From Tubulanus polymorphus (taxonomy: Eukaryota > Nemertea > Palaeonemertea > Tubulaniformes > Tubulanidae), in NCBI RefSeq assembly GCF_964204645.1, contig NC_134025.1, forward strand, positions 6,887,001 to 6,951,000: a stretch of DNA of 64,000 nt. Direction: 5' to 3'. The position numbers were made by a program, and so were the translations under genes. Below, piece by piece: positions 23,401-35,192 of the stretch (positions are counted from its first letter, which is position 1; the number at the start of each line of letters is the position of its first letter). Under the pieces are notes generated by a model. The model was given only the letters and a program-made list of their open reading frames with translations, had not been told where the DNA came from and did no database searches.

Positions 23401-26111
23401 TACGACGATGAAATCTATCGGTATTTTTCTTATTGTAGGTTTGAATAAACCGATGGATGCCGCACCGTTTCCGAACAGACTACGATCGGAGCAAATTGAC
23501 CAGGATTTATTGAAACACATGTCCGGAAATATGGATTTCAAAATCAGCGAGATAATCAGATTGGTATTGAGCAATGTACCGCACTCGTCCACAGCCACCT
23601 ATCTACTGATGCATCAAAAACTACTCCGATACAAGCAAGAACAGAAATCATTGGCCGAAAACAGAGTAGCTGGTCAACTGCAAAAGGTATTTCAAAAGCA
23701 GTGGAATCTCGGTCATACGAATCTTGTGGGCAAAAGAAAAATTATATGTATAAAAACGGGTTTCGTGTATCATCTAAAGCTTGAGTCTATATCAATTTCA
23801 TAGTGGGACATGCTGGAAATCGCTGTAATAAACGGGTTTCGTCTTAAACAGAATCGTATCAATGAGGTTCAACAACTAAGAGAACCACGGGCAGATAGCT
23901 ATCTAATTGCCCTGGCATTTCCAAATCTTCGCTGAAATTTACGTATCTGTATCTGAATCAGTTTCGAGCTTGATCTAAGCGAGGGTAACACTACTGACAC
24001 TGTGGTATTACGCATTATTTAGGTTGGGCAGGTTATTGAATGTGTAAAAAGAAAGCGTGGACTTAGTTTTCATTAGTCCGATGATAAAAGGAACGGTAAA
24101 TTACAGCATTGTTATTGGTTATCATCGCGGAATGATAATATATACGTGTAGTTCCCACTGAAGCATGAAACTAACGGTCCGAATAGGATCCATAATTATG
24201 TCAATAATCTTCGGAAATCGATCAGTGAATTACTGATCTGATCGACAGATATCGATATGAATATATTTCAGCTATATGATATTCATGTATGTCTTGGTCC
24301 GAATTTCTTCAGATCGTTAAACAATTATCTATACCTACGTCACGTTAAGGGAATTGCGGAACATTCCAAAGTTTTGACTCTTATAAATCCCAATCTTTGT
24401 GGTTACACATACAGAGTTCAATTCACGTAATATTTGGGGCCGATTTCAATCTTGGTTATCTTTATATTTTGTAGGACAAGCAACAAAGTGACGAAAACAC
24501 GAACCCGGTAAATGAAATGCCTGCCATTGTTATGCTGATTTCTATAACACGTTGCGTTGAAAATCTCATTTCATTGAGAAGGCCTTTTTCAATTTTAACC
24601 TTAAATTTCCAAAAAGTTAATTTCTTTAGAGGAAGATACTCATAATATTTAGAAAAAATTCATTTGCACATTTCCCGTGTTCATACCTTTCATTTTGACA
24701 CGTCTGTTATGGTAAAAATGTGTTTCGGTTTTTCCCTTCGCCCTCCGTTTTTTCCTGAATGAAAAAACCCGCCCTCCCAAGCGATAAGAAAAGATGTATA
24801 TATCACCAAGCGATAAATAATGTAAACATATTTAAAAAAACATTTAGGTACGGAAGTATTTTATGGTAACGCAAAATATTTTTTCAGTTAACTATCGCCA
24901 GTCCGCGGTGCACGGCCGTTGTACCGAGGCGTCGAAGAATTACCCGCCGAATACCGAAAAGTAACATTAATGCCCGAACAACAAGACTGACCCATCACAT
25001 TCAGAACAACACTGTTACTCATAGTCCGGCAACAAATATGCCAAAAACGTCGGAGAATGAAAATGAACGCGAGAATTATACGAAAAACGAAGGTAAGCAA
25101 AGAAACGTACGTCAGACAATGACCATTAGTGAATTGACATAGATAGGTACATAAATATCGCAACTGAAGTAGGTACTAACCTAGCAACCACGGTAACCAT
25201 GAGAAGTAAATGATAAATGTTTAAGCGCTCCCTGGGTTCTGCCTATGAACCGGGCTCTATATGAAGCTAAATGTAACGACGTGACCGCTTTTGCGACGGT
25301 TATGTAATATTTTTTATTCGTTTTAGCAGTCGACACCACGAGCCATGATAATCAACAGGATCACTTACAAATCCCGCAAGCCGACGGATATACAGCCCCG
25401 GTAGACTCGGGAATATCAGACGCTACGAGAATAACAGAAACAATTGCAATTAAATCCGGCGATGCTACAAATAATACGGAGTCTGCTATTACTCCACTGA
25501 ACAGATCCAATACCGACGCCAGTGTTGCTCCGATAAAAAAGGAAATAATCTACCCGACTTATCAACGCCAGAAGACTATTACAGCCGTGTATTCGAATCG
25601 GGCGCCTTTTACCAAACCTGGATACCGTCCAGCTAACCGCGAACTAATCAGAACTACGACGCCTAGTGCTGGGCGTAAACTATCCGATACGCGGTCGGAA
25701 GGGTATCACTCCGGGAACTCTGGCAATTCCGGTGAAAATTGGAAGGCTTATATCAACAAAACATACATAGACGGCCCGAAACCCGAACAATTTGCACGAA
25801 CGCGAACGATGCCTTTGACTAATAACAGATCAAAGAGTCCTTCTAAAGATGACAGTTCTGCTGTATCGCGCCTTCAAATCTACCAATCTCGGAAATCTCC
25901 CACACGGTCTAACACGGTAGCAGCGCCTGGAAAAAGGACCCTGTCTCAATCGTCTCCATTCGGTAATAAACTTCTTCAAAAGCGCGAAGTTCCGACCACC
26001 AACCGAATATCGTACACCAACAACGTAAAGCAGCTGGTTGATGTTGCTTCGAAGTATCCTAATTTGAATTTACCATCTATCGGGCCACCGTTAGTTAAAA
26101 GAACAGGTTAA
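17431..26111 (+). CDS. HUNK: HUNK-type serine/threonine protein kinase
   Basis: Ten coding exons: 17431-17679, 20534-20826, 21584-21639, 21859-22015, 23013-23140, 23262-23354, 23439-23686, 24475-24507, 24888-25092 and 25327-26111, joining in frame to about 748 residues (human HUNK is about 714). The kinase domain (about 58-325) has the glycine loop GEGSFAKV, VAVKV with catalytic Lys 87, HRD at 180-182 (split between exons 2 and 3), DFG at 200-202 and CGSPAYAAPE. Phrases such as NKRVGNYL, NLRREG and GVNMYAMLTG match HUNK rather than generic AMPK/MARK kinases. Beyond the kinase there is a conserved-looking segment and then a long basic, Ser/Thr/Asn-rich tail, likely disordered. The start is the first ATG; an upstream GTG in the same frame is ignored. 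The 33-nt exon 8 keeps frame and could be skipped. Confidence 0.9.
17784..19547. repeat. Long foldback (inverted) repeat in HUNK intron 1
   Basis: The left arm, about 17784-18360, reappears as its near-perfect reverse complement at about 18971-19547. Matching landmarks include the segment GTATTGTATCATATTTCATC (left, near 17887) and its complement near 19425, and the run around CAAGTGTAGTG near 19027. The arms are about 575 bp with only scattered mismatches by eye, and a unique spacer of about 610 bp lies between them. No transposase-like frame is visible; an open frame within the spacer and right arm is not convincing. It may be a foldback transposon or a recent inverted duplication. A primary HUNK transcript would carry both arms and could form a long duplex. 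Confidence 0.85.
19548..19800. repeat. Degenerate MITE-like copies
   Basis: Two adjacent fragments share a theme of AGTCATGG followed by CTTAAGAC-type words, and end in TGGGCAACTGGGCCC (about 19663-19677) or begin GGGGCCGGTTGCATAGTCATGG (about 19678). The end of the first is the rough inverted complement of the start of the second, as expected for terminal inverted repeats of a short non-autonomous element inserted next to the foldback repeat. Family not assigned. Confidence 0.5.
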
Positions 26112-28937
26112 ACGTCTCAGAAAATATGAAATGTATTTTTTCGTTGTGATATATTGCACTTCTCTTGGCCAATCTATTTGTATAACGACACCGTTGAGGT
26201 TGAAAAATATATTGAAGTATTCTTCTTGTGATTTATAGCTAAATCGACTGGGGGAATTAAGGATAAACATTACTTTTCCACCCGACAAATATTCGTGTCA
26301 AGTTCCACTATATTCCCCCTTTTCTGCAGTTCCACTCAATCCACAGAATTCCCCAAACTTAATTAAATAATCTATCATAACATGATGCAATTACTCGCGA
26401 TTTATTACATTTGAAATTAAAGCCCATCGCACGTCTTCCCGTTTTCACGGATCGGTGAAGAGTGCACGGCAGCTATTTTCCACATTTATAGTAGACACGC
26501 TTTGCACTGACATTCTGCCAAGGAAGTGCGATATATCTTATACTCTATCACAAACTGTAGAACAAATTTTTATGAACACCTTTTACCAGTTTGCACTATA
26601 GATAACGACTAATGTCTTTACGTAGGACATTTCATTGAATAATTAATCATTCGACACGAGAAATAGGTGATTAATGGAAGGCATGCTACCCATCGCGTGA
26701 AAAAAATATATGTATATGTATATTAAGATAGTTCGTTAACTTGATTGTGATAATCTGTTAATTTTTACAAAGCAAAGATTTTTCAGCATCTAGTTGTTAT
26801 AGAATATCTAAATGATGATATATGTTTGAATATATAATTATATATTTGTGTAAATATACGAAGTTTTATATATTGGTCTACATACATATTTTTGTACTGA
26901 TTGCAGTACGTGTGCTGTGCAATATTTCCGACTGTAGTCCCAATTCACGTGGGAAGCAATAAAAGCTGAAATTAACGATAAACGAGGAGAAGCTCTCATT
27001 AACGTCGTTATGTATTCGAAGGAGGAATTTACGCAGCACCGCGTGAAGGGCTACGCGTGAATAACGAAAATGTACCCGTGCCTTGCGTTTGTGAGAAGCA
27101 CTCGATCCATTCAGAATTTCCAAGACATATTGACATTACATCTTTTCACCACTCAGTTATGTCAGTTACATCCATCAATTCTTGTTTCACATTTTTGCCA
27201 AGATAGCGCATATCCATTACATTCTAGTCTATATACTCCGGTTATGCATCTGAAATGATATACAGTATGTATTTTCATATTTAGTAGGTATTTTTGGTGA
27301 CTCATAAAAATCAAATCTCGGAACTAAATTGAAAACATGAAAAAATAGGTTTTTTCCAATATTTGTATACATAACCATCTTAATTGAATCTGAACAACTG
27401 ACGATCTGAAAATGTTTGGTCAACGTTTTCATAAAAAGGCATCGCTTTTTCGCAAATATCTCCTTAGTTTAATCAATCTAAGACATTGTTCTCAATATTT
27501 TGATCTAATTTCCTGGTTTCTGGTCGAGAATATATGCTAATATATACATGAATACTGCGCGGTTTTTATATTCCTTCCATCATCATATCACTAAAAGCTA
27601 CAGCTCCGTCGTGAAATATATCGGCCAAGTTGTTTTACGCGCTGGAAACTCGCACGATTCAGATCGTCGTTCAGTACCAGCATCTCTATTGCTCTCCTAC
27701 TCAAGTGACTATCGGCTTTGAGCCGCGCAAAAAGCAAATATGAGCGCGGCGGTATCCAGATACATAATGATTTCGAATAGGATACGAGAATGGAGCTTTT
27801 TGTGTGTAAGTATATATTTGATATCAAATCTTGTATTCATGATTTCTGACAATCGTCGGGGGGTCATTGTAATCTTTCTTTTATAACGATTTCATTTCGG
27901 AAATTCCGTTACTCTTTTTACGGTTTTACGGTCATTTTATATAACTTAGGAATATGTCTATGTTTCTTAATTGCATAAACATTACTAACGTTTCTTGGGT
28001 AAATTATAAAAACGGTCTGTGATTTTCGAGGAGGACATAATTATGTAAAAGTTTTCCTACTGGAAATCCGACAAAAGGAAGAACTTTCTGATATGTTGTT
28101 ATATATTTCTTAGCATACACTACATATATGATACATGTAAATATCGGGAGTTGGTTGTGAAGACACATAGTTTGCAATAAATCTGGAGGTATTCATTACA
28201 TACCACTGTTGTATTTAGAAAAAACATACTATGAGTTATCCTTCGTGCAAATTTTGAGTAAAAATAACATAGTATGCGCCAGAATTCAACTATGATTATT
28301 TTAGATAAAAAATAAGGTGATAATGGAATTTTGAATAATAGTGACAGGTAGGCTTCATCCTGAAAACGATTAGATCCAGTAGAAAGATTGTCAAATTGAG
28401 TCTAAGTTATTGCGGGGATCAAGAAATATTCATCAACGTTACGTATATATTGGTGAAATATTCTTTAGGCTAGTATCCGCTTATCAAACACTGATCCACG
28501 CGATTGCGCTTTTTATATTATTTTAACATCTTGCAGAGTAATAATGATAAGCATTTGGCATTCAATTTAGTGATATGTGTTACATCCGCTTACACTAGCT
28601 TACCTTATTCCTTCCATAAAACAAATCATTTTTTCACTCGGTTTTTCATAGCAAATTTTCAGATTCTTTTTTCATGTCAATGAATATTTCAGAACGATGT
28701 TAAATACGTCGACTGACTAAAGCGTACTTCATTTATCGAGTGTTAAAGCTGGTACGGTCTAAATAAGAGGTAATCATGTTTTCATAAATCGATAACAAAC
28801 TTCGTTCATGTATCTTTTAATTCAAGGATTGTCAATTTCATATACCCACATATCATAAAAAAAACGGATTGAACTAGGCAAGAATTATCTAATAGCTGAT
28901 GCAAATTCAAACTTGTATTGATCTGTTTTTAGCTCAA
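26112..28937. other. HUNK-like 3' UTR and intergenic region
   Basis: The stretch begins with the probable 3' UTR of the kinase; the first AATAAA I noted is at 26958-26963. The rest is AT-rich with no supported gene. A GT-AG style donor near 27806 and the acceptor just before 28932 hint at an untranslated first exon for the downstream membrane protein, but this is only inference. Confidence 0.45.
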
Positions 28938-29576
28938 ATGGCAGACCCGATACGACAAGTCGTTCATTGCGAAACAGTGTATGAAAGTTCGGCTGAATTG
29001 CAAAGAGCGGCTATGGTCCAGCGGGCGGAAATACGTTACCGAAAAAGAAGTACGATACTTGGAATTACCATGATAATAGCCGGGGTATCTGGAATACTGA
29101 TCGATGTTGTCCAATACACTACATTGAATAAACTAGATTGGTCAAGGTTTGCTTTATGGTTATGGATGTTCCCGACGATTTTTTGTATATTTGCCGGTAC
29201 TTTTACAATACCGACAGGTATATTCAAGAATCAAGGCATGTATATCGTGTGCACAGGATTATGTTCGTTAAGCGCCGCGGCTTCGGGGATTTCAGCTTTG
29301 GCTGTTGCTATGGAGTTTGGTGACGTCGGTAGTTACCGTGACGACAAGCAGTCGTCCCACGACTTTGAATACGAAAAAACTAAATGGGAGAGTCAGCACA
29401 AAATTCAGGTGGTCTTGCTCTCTGGTCGTTTGGTTGCCACGATTGTCGCACTTATAGCATCCTTGGCGCAAACTACATGGTCATGTAATATGTGCTGTTG
29501 CATAGCAACTGCTTCGCGGATCGTATATGAACCGATAGTTCGGGTCCAGAAACCCTCGAAATCAGATTCTGATTGA
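28938..29576 (+). CDS. Four-pass membrane protein (MS4A/tetraspan-like)
   Basis: A single coding exon of 212 residues. Four hydrophobic segments are visible at about residues 37-60, 74-96, 101-127 and 155-180, with short loops and a Cys-rich patch (CNMCCC) just after the last. The N-terminal 30 residues are polar and the tail is Ser/Asp/Lys-rich. This topology and the spacing of segments 1-3 recall MS4A/CD20-like proteins and related small tetraspans, but no signature confirms that; it is not a classical tetraspanin because the large Cys-rich CCG loop is absent. The frame is open further upstream, but a TTTTTAG acceptor lies just before 28932, so I chose the first ATG after it. An AATAAA at 29599-29604 follows closely. 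Confidence 0.75.
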   Translation: MADPIRQVVHCETVYESSAELQRAAMVQRAEIRYRKRSTILGITMIIAGVSGILIDVVQYTTLNKLDWSRFALWLWMFPTIFCIFAGTFTIPTGIFKNQGMYIVCTGLCSLSAAASGISALAVAMEFGDVGSYRDDKQSSHDFEYEKTKWESQHKIQVVLLSGRLVATIVALIASLAQTTWSCNMCCCIATASRIVYEPIVRVQKPSKSDSD

Positions 29577-30289
29577 ACATCTACAAAGCAAACAAAATAA
29601 TAAAGTATAATATGGCTAACTCATCTACGAGCAAATACTAATCTACGTCTACTCCGTTTGTGCCATATAGTATATGTATATCTGCTGCAGTCTATTTATC
29701 ATTTTAATCTCCGGGAGTTCCGACAGGACTGATCGGGAGCAGTTATTGTCACACGCAGAATTTATAGGATACGAAGAAGTGATCGAGAACGGTGCAAATA
29801 ATATACGCGTGTATCAGTCGAATTGTGATACGTAACTTCGTCACAAACTCATCGTTTTTACTCGTAAATGTTATTTCCGTTTCGCGAAAGAAAACGTCTA
29901 TGTTGTTGGCATTGGTGAAATAGTTAAGTTGCTGCTGTCAGTCTTATCGCGTTTATCTCACCTGTTAGACAATTCATCCTCGTCCGCAATTGTGAAAATC
30001 CTAGTAGAAAAAATTTGGAGAAAAAGATAACAGAAGATTTAATTGTTTTTTGTATTGTTTATTTACATAGATAATATTAATGATAATAATATCAATTTAT
30101 ATACACAGAATATACAAACAAACTTTAAAAATAAACAAAACGCTATCGTACTTAAACTTCGGCACCACAAGATCATCGATCAGTGTTGACATGAGCAAAA
30201 ACGTACATGTCAAAAAAAGGTTTCTTTCTAAATTCAAAAGTCCACAGAACACGGTGATATAGCACATTTATAATTTTGAGTGTAATTGA
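29577..30289. other. Convergent 3' ends of two genes
   Basis: This region holds the 3' UTRs of the four-pass membrane protein (plus strand) and the SH3 adaptor (minus strand; AATAAA complement at 30058-30063). No additional gene is seen. Confidence 0.5.
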
Positions 30290-31942
30290 TTATAGAGACG
30301 TTACCAAATAGGGTCGAACGAATTGTCTCGGAACAAATCCCTGTTTATGATTAGTCTGGTTATACGCCCATATCCACTCTCCATCGCTCGATTCTTTATC
30401 CCAAAACGCGTAAAGAAGTTGTCCACGTTTGACGGCTAAATCATCGGGTGCCGTCTTCGTAAAATCTTCAACCACCATGAGCTGCGTTGGAAGCGGAGGA
30501 GGCGCTGGATTTTCTTCGACGCTGCTGAAGCTACCGAGATCAGACGTCCGATTGTACGACGTTGATGAAAGTTGATGTCTGCCCAGAGGTGGAGTCTTTT
30601 GAGTTGGCAAGTCGAAGCTTATCTCAGAATCTGTAAACGATTCATCTCCTTCACAGCCTAATTCAGAGAAATAAACAGCAGGTTTTGAAATGTATTTACA
30701 ATTGAATTAATATTCGTACAATACGTGTACTACGTTAGAATGTTTGATTATATAATTGATGAAAAATTATGATTACTACCTTTACATATAGTTTACAAGA
30801 CGCCAAAGAATCTGTACTCACCGGTATCAGTGCTGTAGGTAGTGTAACCATCTAAGTAGAATTCGGAGGCTGGGAAGATAAATGCTGCAGGAACAAATCC
30901 CTCATTACCTTCGGGCGTACGAATCCAGCACCACTCCGGGTCATCCTTGTTCAGCAATGTCACCATATCACCTCTAGCGACCGTTACATCGTTCTTCTGG
31001 ACAGCGCGGAAACCAAACAACACAACGAACGATCCGAAATTCTTCTTTCGGAAAAGGTTCTTGCCTATTTTTTCGCTGTACAACGATTCTCTCGATGAAC
31101 TGATTTCTTCCGAGCTGCTCGCCATCAGATGTTTATGGAGATTACTATGGTTTCTCAGAGCTCCTGGGACACGGCGCTTCGTTGGTTTCGGGGGTAACTG
31201 ATGATGATGATGTGGAGGTTCGTTTCTCCATCGGACAGGCACACAGCACGGTTGATCTGTTTTGATATTTTCCGTAGATTGCGACGGACGGATCGGTGTC
31301 AAACCCCAATTATCCATGCTTCTTGTTGTACATTCTGCCGATGACATACGTTTAGTCAAGTTACTACGATCGCTACTGCCAGGAACCGGTGGTCGGGCTC
31401 TCTGTGGTTTCGGCGGTGGCATCAATTCTTCTTGATAGGAAACATCAGGCGCGATTGCTATATTTTCTCGTATTTTGGCACTGTTCGGATCGACACAAAA
31501 TGCAGCTGGTACGTATCCTTCTTTACCATCTTGAGACATAACGAGGTACCAGTCTTCTTGTTTATGTAGGACCATGACCTTGTCTCCGCGGTTCACTCGC
31601 ATTTCATCATCCGCTGTAGGCTCGAAGTCGTCGATGACAATCTTGACCGGTTTTGGCGAACCTTTTCTGCTGCGACCATTTTCAAAATCAACGAGGTATA
31701 ACGTGTCGACACTAACGCTTCCTGTGATTTTACGTGTGGAGGGTGTCTGACACGGAGCCGGCGGAGCTGGAGCTTTACCAACTAAAAGATCAAAGAAACA
31801 AAAATAGATTCATGAGTAATTAGATAACAAATAGAGTTTGATGCAATATTTTCAGAGATATTGCCATTTTTCAAACGGCCAGTATATACTTACATTTCTT
31901 TTTGAAATCCTTGCGAAACTTTGCTGGACACAAGAAAGCCAT
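30290..31942 (-). CDS. Adaptor protein with three SH3 domains
   Basis: Three coding exons on the minus strand, 31894-31942, 30822-31781 and 30290-30657, give 458 residues in frame. SH3 domains lie at about 63-113 (VIDDFEPTADDEM...YVPAAFC), 268-318 (VVLFGFRA...FVPAAFIF) and 397-455 (LMVVEDFTKT...FVPRQFV), each with the ALYDY-like strand, the conserved Trp and the final G-Y/F-V-P. Linkers are Pro/Ser-rich (PPPKPQRARPPVP; a His run) and may bind other SH3 proteins; the C-terminus follows the third domain directly. No kinase, SH2 or C1 domain is present. I cannot assign a named family. The frame is open upstream of the chosen Met (to an acceptor-like CTCAG at 31983-31987), so a further 5' coding exon is possible. 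Confidence 0.8.
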
Positions 31943-33072
31943 GTTATCAAATACTTTCGTCTCCGGTGCAAGTTTATTGTCCTGAGAATAGAACAAGTCC
32001 AAATGAATATTAATCCGATTCTTAATCCGTACGTAATAAAGCTGAGATAGCGTGTTGTAAACAGATCGAATATTCGATGATTGATAAAATCGCTTGGACA
32101 TGTAGAAGCATTTATATGAAAAATGTCCACGCGTCACTCGTTCATACTCAAACCAACTGAAATGGCACTAATTGCGTGATTGGCGTGAACACAGTTACAC
32201 GCTGAACGGCGGGCCTGGCCGTGGCACCTTCGGTTTGCATTCAAACAATTACCAAACATCAATTACCGGGCACTGCTAATTTAAAACGGCGACGCTAATT
32301 GGCTCGTCGCAAATTCACGTGTCACGACGTACTGCAAGAATTAGCAAAAAGTGAATATTAATCTGTGTTCATTGACAGCGTCAACATAGATTGAGGTTGA
32401 TAGCAATTAGAATTCTAATCATTCTAATGCAAATAACTCATTTTTCATTGATCAATTTTGTTTTCTTTAGTAAACTACTTTATCGAGTATTCGTACGTAC
32501 ACGAATTGAACAAGTCTTTTGATAAACCTGTGGTTTATTGGATCAGCTAATTAGAATGATTCATAATCAAACTTCATGTTATTTCACACGTTCTGCTGTA
32601 TTAAAATACTCCGGTGTTTTTGGCGAAAAAAATACTTCCTCATACGTATGCCTGCTGGGTTAAGGACGAAACCCTAAAAACAATGTGGGTAACCCCGCAG
32701 CGAGATCACGAAGATGCTATGGACTGAGAAAAACAATTTATCACAACATAACGGGAAATCTGCTATAAACATTTGGGACGAGATTTTACGCCTCAATTAT
32801 ATAGGGGATCACCAACACCTTTACTAAATCGTCTTTTTGCAAAGCAAGTCCAGTATATTTGTTATATTCAAATAACACCTGTCAGACACACGTCACATCC
32901 TTGACTTCCTCTTCCAAGATAATAAGTAGCTACGGATTAAGAGTCCTCGGTGTTCATTGACATCGAATAAAAACTTTAAGGAAAATCACAGGTTTTAAAC
33001 TTATTTTCATCTACATGTATTTCAACTGACTAACTTTTTTCTCATACAAATACAAACGGAATCATGCATCAT
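31943..33072. other. Region upstream of SH3 adaptor and downstream of MRPS15
   Basis: About 1.1 kb between two genes on the same strand. It should contain the promoter and possibly an additional 5' exon of the SH3 adaptor, and the 3' UTR of MRPS15. A CTCAG acceptor on the minus strand just above 31982 supports an upstream exon, which I could not locate. Confidence 0.4.
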
Positions 33073-34915
33073 TTAAGATTCTTTAATGCGTACAGTAATA
33101 TATCTATTATTAGCACGAGGAAGAACTTTTTTTCTAAATTCAGCTTCTTCTTCCTGTTTTTTAGCTTTATCCTCGACCTCCTGTAATAAGGCCGGACCGT
33201 CGAGATCGAGCTCTTTAAGTTCGGTGTTTATCTTAGCCATAATGCTCTCCTTTTCGGCTAGGAATTCGGTACGCTGTTTCTCGATTTCCATTCGATAAGC
33301 GATACGTTTAGCTTCGACTAAAGCGTGACATTCCTCCTCGACTGCGAGTCGTCTTTTCATTCGAATAGTTTTACGGAAATTCACTTCGGGAGGAGGAACA
33401 GGTATGTATTCAATGTCTAACTCTTTACACAGCCAGTTGAATTTAGCGAGGTCATTTTGTTTCATCTTCTTCAAGTATTTACGCCTTTTCGCTATCATCT
33501 CCACCAGCAATTTCTTTTTCCATTTATCCTAAAAACAGTGATAAGTATGAACACTGGTATTTCCACGATATAAAATTCATTAAAAAAACTGTCACTTCCG
33601 CAAAAACTACTAACCTTTCTATACTGCAAACAGTATGGAATGAGGGCTCGTATCTTGACAGTCATCATAGTTACTGAAATAAACAGAGACAAATTTAGGA
33701 TATTCGAAATAAGATTTGATATTTCACAGCAAAGTAAGCTGTATATTTCTGCAACTAACTTTTTGCTTCTGGGGATTTGATATCTCCTTCATGTCTACCA
33801 ATTTTCTGCAACATATCATCGATATGGTGCCTCTGCATATCCATCTGAAATTAAATGAGCCCACAATGAAAATAAGTTTTCCAATCATATGTATCTAACT
33901 ACAAGAGAATTCTAAGTCAACATACACTTCTTCCAAAGCCAAGACTTAATATCTTTTTCACACTTTCGGGCGCACTATAATAAAGAATAGAATCAACAGT
34001 AAGATATGTAAATTCTTAAGTTGGGTTTCAATCAAGAAATTTAGAAGTACGTACTCCAATAGATTAGAACAGTATTTGTATTCAACTCGTGGCTGAGTCA
34101 TATCTGTTTCTGGATGTCCAACCTGCTTGTCTCCTTTATTGTACAGAAGAAATTTTTGTAATTTCAAATTATAGGACAATAATTGGGTTTCTAATTATGA
34201 GAATTAATTCATCGATGCGGTTTCTCACCTGACCAATCAAAATCTAAATGTTTTGTAGGTGGCTGTTTGGGTCCTTTCAAAGCATTGGTGTACCAACGAG
34301 ATCTAGTGGGCACCAACACGCAATTATCTAGAGAAGAAAATATAGAAAATTTGGTCCTAAATAGATTGTTAAGTGGCAAAAATGTTATGTCTGTAATGTG
34401 TTAATTTCCATTGCAGTATCATCAGACATCAGCATTGACTACATTGGGCGAAAGAGAGCACAAATTTTGTTTCATATTTTCTAGGCCGAGGGCCTTGACA
34501 CAGTGTGTGATGTTATAATCAGATCTTATAATCTGATGGTGTTCTCTCTGAACGTGAACGAGGTTGTTTTCGAATCGTTATGATTTCTTAATCTTAGTCG
34601 TAAAAATTAAATCAAGCTGCAGTGACGAAGCGTCCGTCACTTAGATTTCATCTATTACATATTAATCGTATTTTTTTCACAGGACTCACATGGAAGGCAC
34701 ATCCGTAAATTACAACGGGTATGATGAAATTGACGAGTTTGAACATGATGCCGATGTTGTTGTTGTTGCTGGTCAGATAATTTGTTAAGTATTGGCGTCG
34801 AAATAAATCGTGTATTCGACTTTAAACCTGCAGTGGCTGCAGTCACTTTTAAAACAGCATTCAAGCCCAACGAATAGTTGCCAAATTTGGATGCACCAAT
34901 GCAATAAATCGACAT
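33073..34915 (-). CDS. MRPS15: Mitochondrial small-subunit ribosomal protein uS15m
   Basis: Seven coding exons on the minus strand: 34690-34915, 34229-34327, 34055-34133, 33926-33974, 33760-33844, 33615-33673 and 33073-33528; 350 residues in frame. The core carries the uS15 helices: RHEGDIKSPEAKITMMTVKIRAL corresponds to the bacterial DTGSPE...LT-RI segment and KKKLLVEMIAKRRKYLKKM to RGLL-LV-KRR-LL-YL, followed by LDIEYIP as in animal MRPS15. The protein binds small-subunit rRNA in the mitoribosome. The N-terminal 60 residues are Arg/Ser/Gln-rich with few acids, consistent with an import sequence; exons 1-3 are less certain than exons 4-7, and the exon 3 acceptor is weak. The C-terminal tail is a charged coiled coil. 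It is divergent from PACRG with 277 bp between start codons. Confidence 0.85.
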
Positions 34916-35192
34916 TTCGGGGAAGATTATCGTTAAAATGTGCCAAAATGTGCAAATTTACAAAAATTTCATGTTCATGGGCGCGGCCATTTTTACGGTG
35001 TGTTGTGGGTATAATCTGATTGGCGGAATACTCCGGAAACACCCGAATACCATAGTTACGTGACGTCACTTTGCATTACATCCGGGTTCTTCTGTTGTTT
35101 TCCTTGACAACATTCACATACAATCGGGTGTGTGTAGTGGATTGTGTTAGTTTTATATCAGTTTAATCTCAGTTTGCACGCCGAAAACAACG
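34916..35192. promoter_or_regulatory. Bidirectional MRPS15-PACRG promoter
   Basis: The 277 bp between the two start codons hold a perfect palindromic CRE, TGACGTCA, at 35061-35068, an ETS-like CCGGAA near 35033, and GCGGCCATTTTTA near 34983, resembling an inverted YY1 site. There is no TATA box in either direction near the start codons. The features match a housekeeping-type divergent promoter, which is inference from layout. Confidence 0.6.
35061..35068. promoter_or_regulatory. cAMP-response element (CRE)
   Basis: The octamer TGACGTCA is the exact CREB/ATF consensus palindrome and lies in the intergenic promoter about 125 bp before the PACRG start codon and 146 bp before that of MRPS15. Binding is not shown. 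Confidence 0.6.

Noticed and set aside
30947-31201. Plus-strand ORF inside the SH3 adaptor
   Set aside because: Antisense shadow of exon 2 of the adaptor.
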